Both the position numbers and the translations under genes were made by a program. Source: an uncultured Methylomonas sp. (GTDB lineage: Bacteria; Pseudomonadota; Gammaproteobacteria; Methylococcales; Methylomonadaceae). From it: a stretch of 64,000 bases of DNA. The DNA lies in the NCBI GenBank assembly GCA_936941155.1, contig CAKZJE010000031.1, forward strand, positions 124,001 through 188,000, read 5' to 3'. Positions 62,512 to 64,000 of the stretch are shown one piece after another (the first letter of the stretch is position 1; each line of letters opens with the position of its first letter). The notes beneath the pieces were generated by a model, which did not search any database, was not told the DNA's origin, and saw only the letters and a program-made list of their open reading frames with translations.

Positions 62512-63466
62512 CATCACTATCCTTTGGAATTTTTTTCATACAACTATCAATATCGGCAACATCGCCATAGGTGTTTTGAACTAACCATAACGCTGCCATA
62601 TCAATTAATGTTTGTTGCGCCCCTTGTTTACTATCGACAGAAAGATTATCAAAAGACGCATTTAATGAAGCATCGCCATAACCGGCATCCAATTTAATCG
62701 AATAACCTTTTTCATGGGTATTTAATGTCCACGATGCTGAGTTTTTTACTAAATTAAAAACTGGTTCTTCAATAAGAATGGATAAACTGACACTTTTAAT
62801 TTGATGGCTTCCATCGGCGTTAAGAGAAGCATTAGCAAAACCGTCAGCACTTGCCCCAAACTTTCCTTCCACCTTTCTGATGGGATTTTCATCATTGCGA
62901 GTAAATGCACCTTTTACAATAATGGCTTCCATCCTCTCATAAGGAACAATTTTTTCGCCGCGTACCATTGCTTTGCCTCGTGCATCATTATTTAAAAGTG
63001 TTAGTTTTTTTGAAAGTTCTTTGTACGGGAACGGATCAACTTCACCAAACTCATTTAATCCAAAGCTGCTTTTCTTTTCAGAAGAACCTGCAATTTCTGA
63101 AGGATTTTGTCTAAAAATGACAGGGAAATTAGATAATACATTTCCATGACCATTGAAAACCATTTTACTTAATCTATTGATTAACTCATATCGTAATGAA
63201 TCTGATAAATCTCCATTTCCACCTCCTATGGGAATTGTTCCGTCAATGATGTCATCAATGACAAAATAATAACCAAAATCCCTAGGTTTTTTTTGTAATT
63301 CCTTTTGTGGTTTGTTCATCTCATCATAAGCGCAATCCAAGACTTTTTTCATAATTGAAGTTGTTTCTTTAGGGATTTCAGATGACTTTTGAGTTTCAAC
63401 AGTCATAAAAGAGCATCCTGATAAAAGATAACTTCCTATTAACAAAAATATTTTATTTTTTATCAT
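62498..63466 (-). CDS. Lipoprotein of unknown function, CsgG/HfaB-like in layout
   Basis: A protein of 322 residues, lipoprotein signal ending LLSGC. The mature chain has a conserved-looking YYFVIDDIIDGTIPIGGG, a central MVRGEKIVPYERMEAIIVKG region and ends with LIDMAALWLVQNTYGDVADI then a Cys. The final pattern and the lipobox recall CsgG/HfaB secretion-pore lipoproteins, but the resemblance is weak and not shown by a clear motif. Starts 1 bp into the end of the gene at 63463 (overlap 4 bp). Confidence 0.72.
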   Translation of the reverse strand: MIKNKIFLLIGSYLLSGCSFMTVETQKSSEIPKETTSIMKKVLDCAYDEMNKPQKELQKKPRDFGYYFVIDDIIDGTIPIGGGNGDLSDSLRYELINRLSKMVFNGHGNVLSNFPVIFRQNPSEIAGSSEKKSSFGLNEFGEVDPFPYKELSKKLTLLNNDARGKAMVRGEKIVPYERMEAIIVKGAFTRNDENPIRKVEGKFGASADGFANASLNADGSHQIKSVSLSILIEEPVFNLVKNSASWTLNTHEKGYSIKLDAGYGDASLNASFDNLSVDSKQGAQQTLIDMAALWLVQNTYGDVADIDSCMKKIPKDSDDVKK

Positions 63467-63819
63467 TTATTCTCCCCATCTTTGCCAATTTCATTCCTTG
63501 AACCACCACATTGTAAGTTCAAATGTTCTATATTATTTATATTTTTAGATTCATTATCGGATTTAATACCCTCTTCTGTGAGGTTCATAACAACTGAGCA
63601 CTTTTGATTTTTACTAACATATCCAACCATTTCACCTTTTTTATTTACAACCTCATAACCTTTGAATACTTTTTTAGGTGACTTTTGTTTTTTATTATTT
63701 GACTGGCTAATAAAATCAGCGGCACTTCGTTTCTTACTTGCTTCTATATCATAAGCAATGCAAGTATAGGTAAATGAGGATAACACTAGCCCCATTACGA
63801 ATGGCTTAAAAATTTCCAT
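63463..63819 (-). CDS. Small exported protein, hypothetical
   Basis: A protein of 118 residues from ATG 63819 (a TTG at 63849 extends the frame). Signal peptide MEIFKPFVMGLVLSSFTYTC, then a Lys/Ser-rich, largely unstructured mature part with two cysteines (KCSVVMNL, LQCGGSRN). I do not recognise it. It lies in the minus-strand cluster of exported proteins and overlaps the lipoprotein gene by 4 bp. Confidence 0.6.
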   Translation of the reverse strand: MEIFKPFVMGLVLSSFTYTCIAYDIEASKKRSAADFISQSNNKKQKSPKKVFKGYEVVNKKGEMVGYVSKNQKCSVVMNLTEEGIKSDNESKNINNIEHLNLQCGGSRNEIGKDGENK

Positions 63820-63830
63820 AACTCTATTGC

Positions 63831-64000
63831 CTATTTTTTTAAAATGCAATTACCAGCCTGCGTATTTCCTGAGCCACCAGTTTGGATATAAGTGGCAGTT
63901 TTGGCATCAATACCTTGATAAACGCCACCTTTATTTTTTCCATCCGTGTAATAAGCATTAACACATTGGGTTGAATTAGTTGCTTTATTTTGCGTTAGTT
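63831..64000 (-). CDS. C-terminal part of an exported-looking protein (runs off right edge)
   Basis: An open frame of 55 codons ending at TAG 63831-63833. It reads TNSTQCVNAYYTDGKNKGGV, then YQGIDAKTATYIQTGGSGNT and NCILKK. Asn/Gly/Thr-rich with two cysteines, as in curli-like or minor adhesin subunits, but too short to assign. It precedes the gene at 63463 by 11 bp in the same direction. Confidence 0.6.
   Translation of the reverse strand, partial: LTQNKATNSTQCVNAYYTDGKNKGGVYQGIDAKTATYIQTGGSGNTQAGNCILKK

Overview
The window is AT-rich gammaproteobacterial DNA. Conserved genes (rsmA, mutY-yggX, rdgB-rph, hemL, trpC, rnfE, LPS-core genes) fit Gammaproteobacteria. A formaldehyde-activating-enzyme homologue, MoxR/VWA gene clusters, dispersed 33-bp and 38-bp palindromes and several PD-(D/E)XK and toxin-antitoxin genes make a Beggiatoa-like Thiotrichales (or another methylotrophy-competent sulfur bacterium) my best guess. 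That placement is inference; no rRNA or tRNA gene was seen.

Layout. 1-2145: end of a DUF58/transglutaminase (TgpA) pair. 2.1-2.6 kb: three different repeats in one spacer. 2.6-7.2 kb: small protein plus RND efflux adaptor and pump. 7.3-10.1 kb: hemL, a lipoprotein, trpC. 10.4-14.7 kb: FecI-FecR-TonB receptor iron-uptake module, preceded by a hairpin and a mini-ORF. 15.2-16.0 kb: rsmA. 16.2-20.0 kb: MoxR-DUF58-DUF4381-unknown operon on the minus strand, interrupted by a plus-strand BRO-N antirepressor with a phage P4 ash/Icd-type structured leader. 20.1-20.35 kb: six DnaA boxes next to an AT-rich stretch. 20.4-26.1 kb: SDR, multicopper oxidase, rnfE, an AAA ATPase/PD-(D/E)XK nuclease pair, folA. 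26.2-30.3 kb: asparaginase, three small helical exported proteins, rdgB, rph. 30.6-34.7 kb: TerD, EAL phosphodiesterase, DUF1566 protein, 2-hydroxyacid dehydrogenase. 34.9-40.0 kb: batA-brnT-brnA-batB-batD. 40.4-44.0 kb: HD protein, adenylate cyclase, coiled-coil protein. 44.3-50.1 kb: YbdD-like, DUF502, L,D-transpeptidase, SpoIIE-type phosphatase and a STAS-PhnD fusion. 50.4-52.4 kb: methyltransferase-like, mutY, yggX. 52.7-53.8 kb: Ala/Lys-rich exported protein and Fae homologue. 53.9-60.0 kb: LPS/surface glycan cluster with an embedded nuclease-like gene. 60.2-61.9 kb: HigBA, Rpn nuclease and a remnant of another Rpn copy. 62.0-64.0 kb: minus-strand cluster of exported proteins and a lipoprotein running off the edge.

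Themes. MoxR/VWA/Bat chaperone genes occur at three loci; two carry inserted selfish genes (BRO-N, BrnTA), the second with stop/start overlap that preserves the operon. Signalling modules (EAL, class III cyclase with HD protein, SpoIIE phosphatase with STAS fusion) are frequent. Most striking at sequence level are 33-bp perfect or near-perfect palindromes of three sequence types. Three copies of one type lie inside genes and encode the same peptide (L-P-G-F-K-N-L-E-G-L or close), like Rickettsia palindromic elements. A separate 38-bp palindrome stays intergenic. The best candidates for an undescribed system are the ATPase-nuclease pair between folA and rnfE, the BRO-N gene with its RNA leader, and the STAS-PhnD partner-switch.
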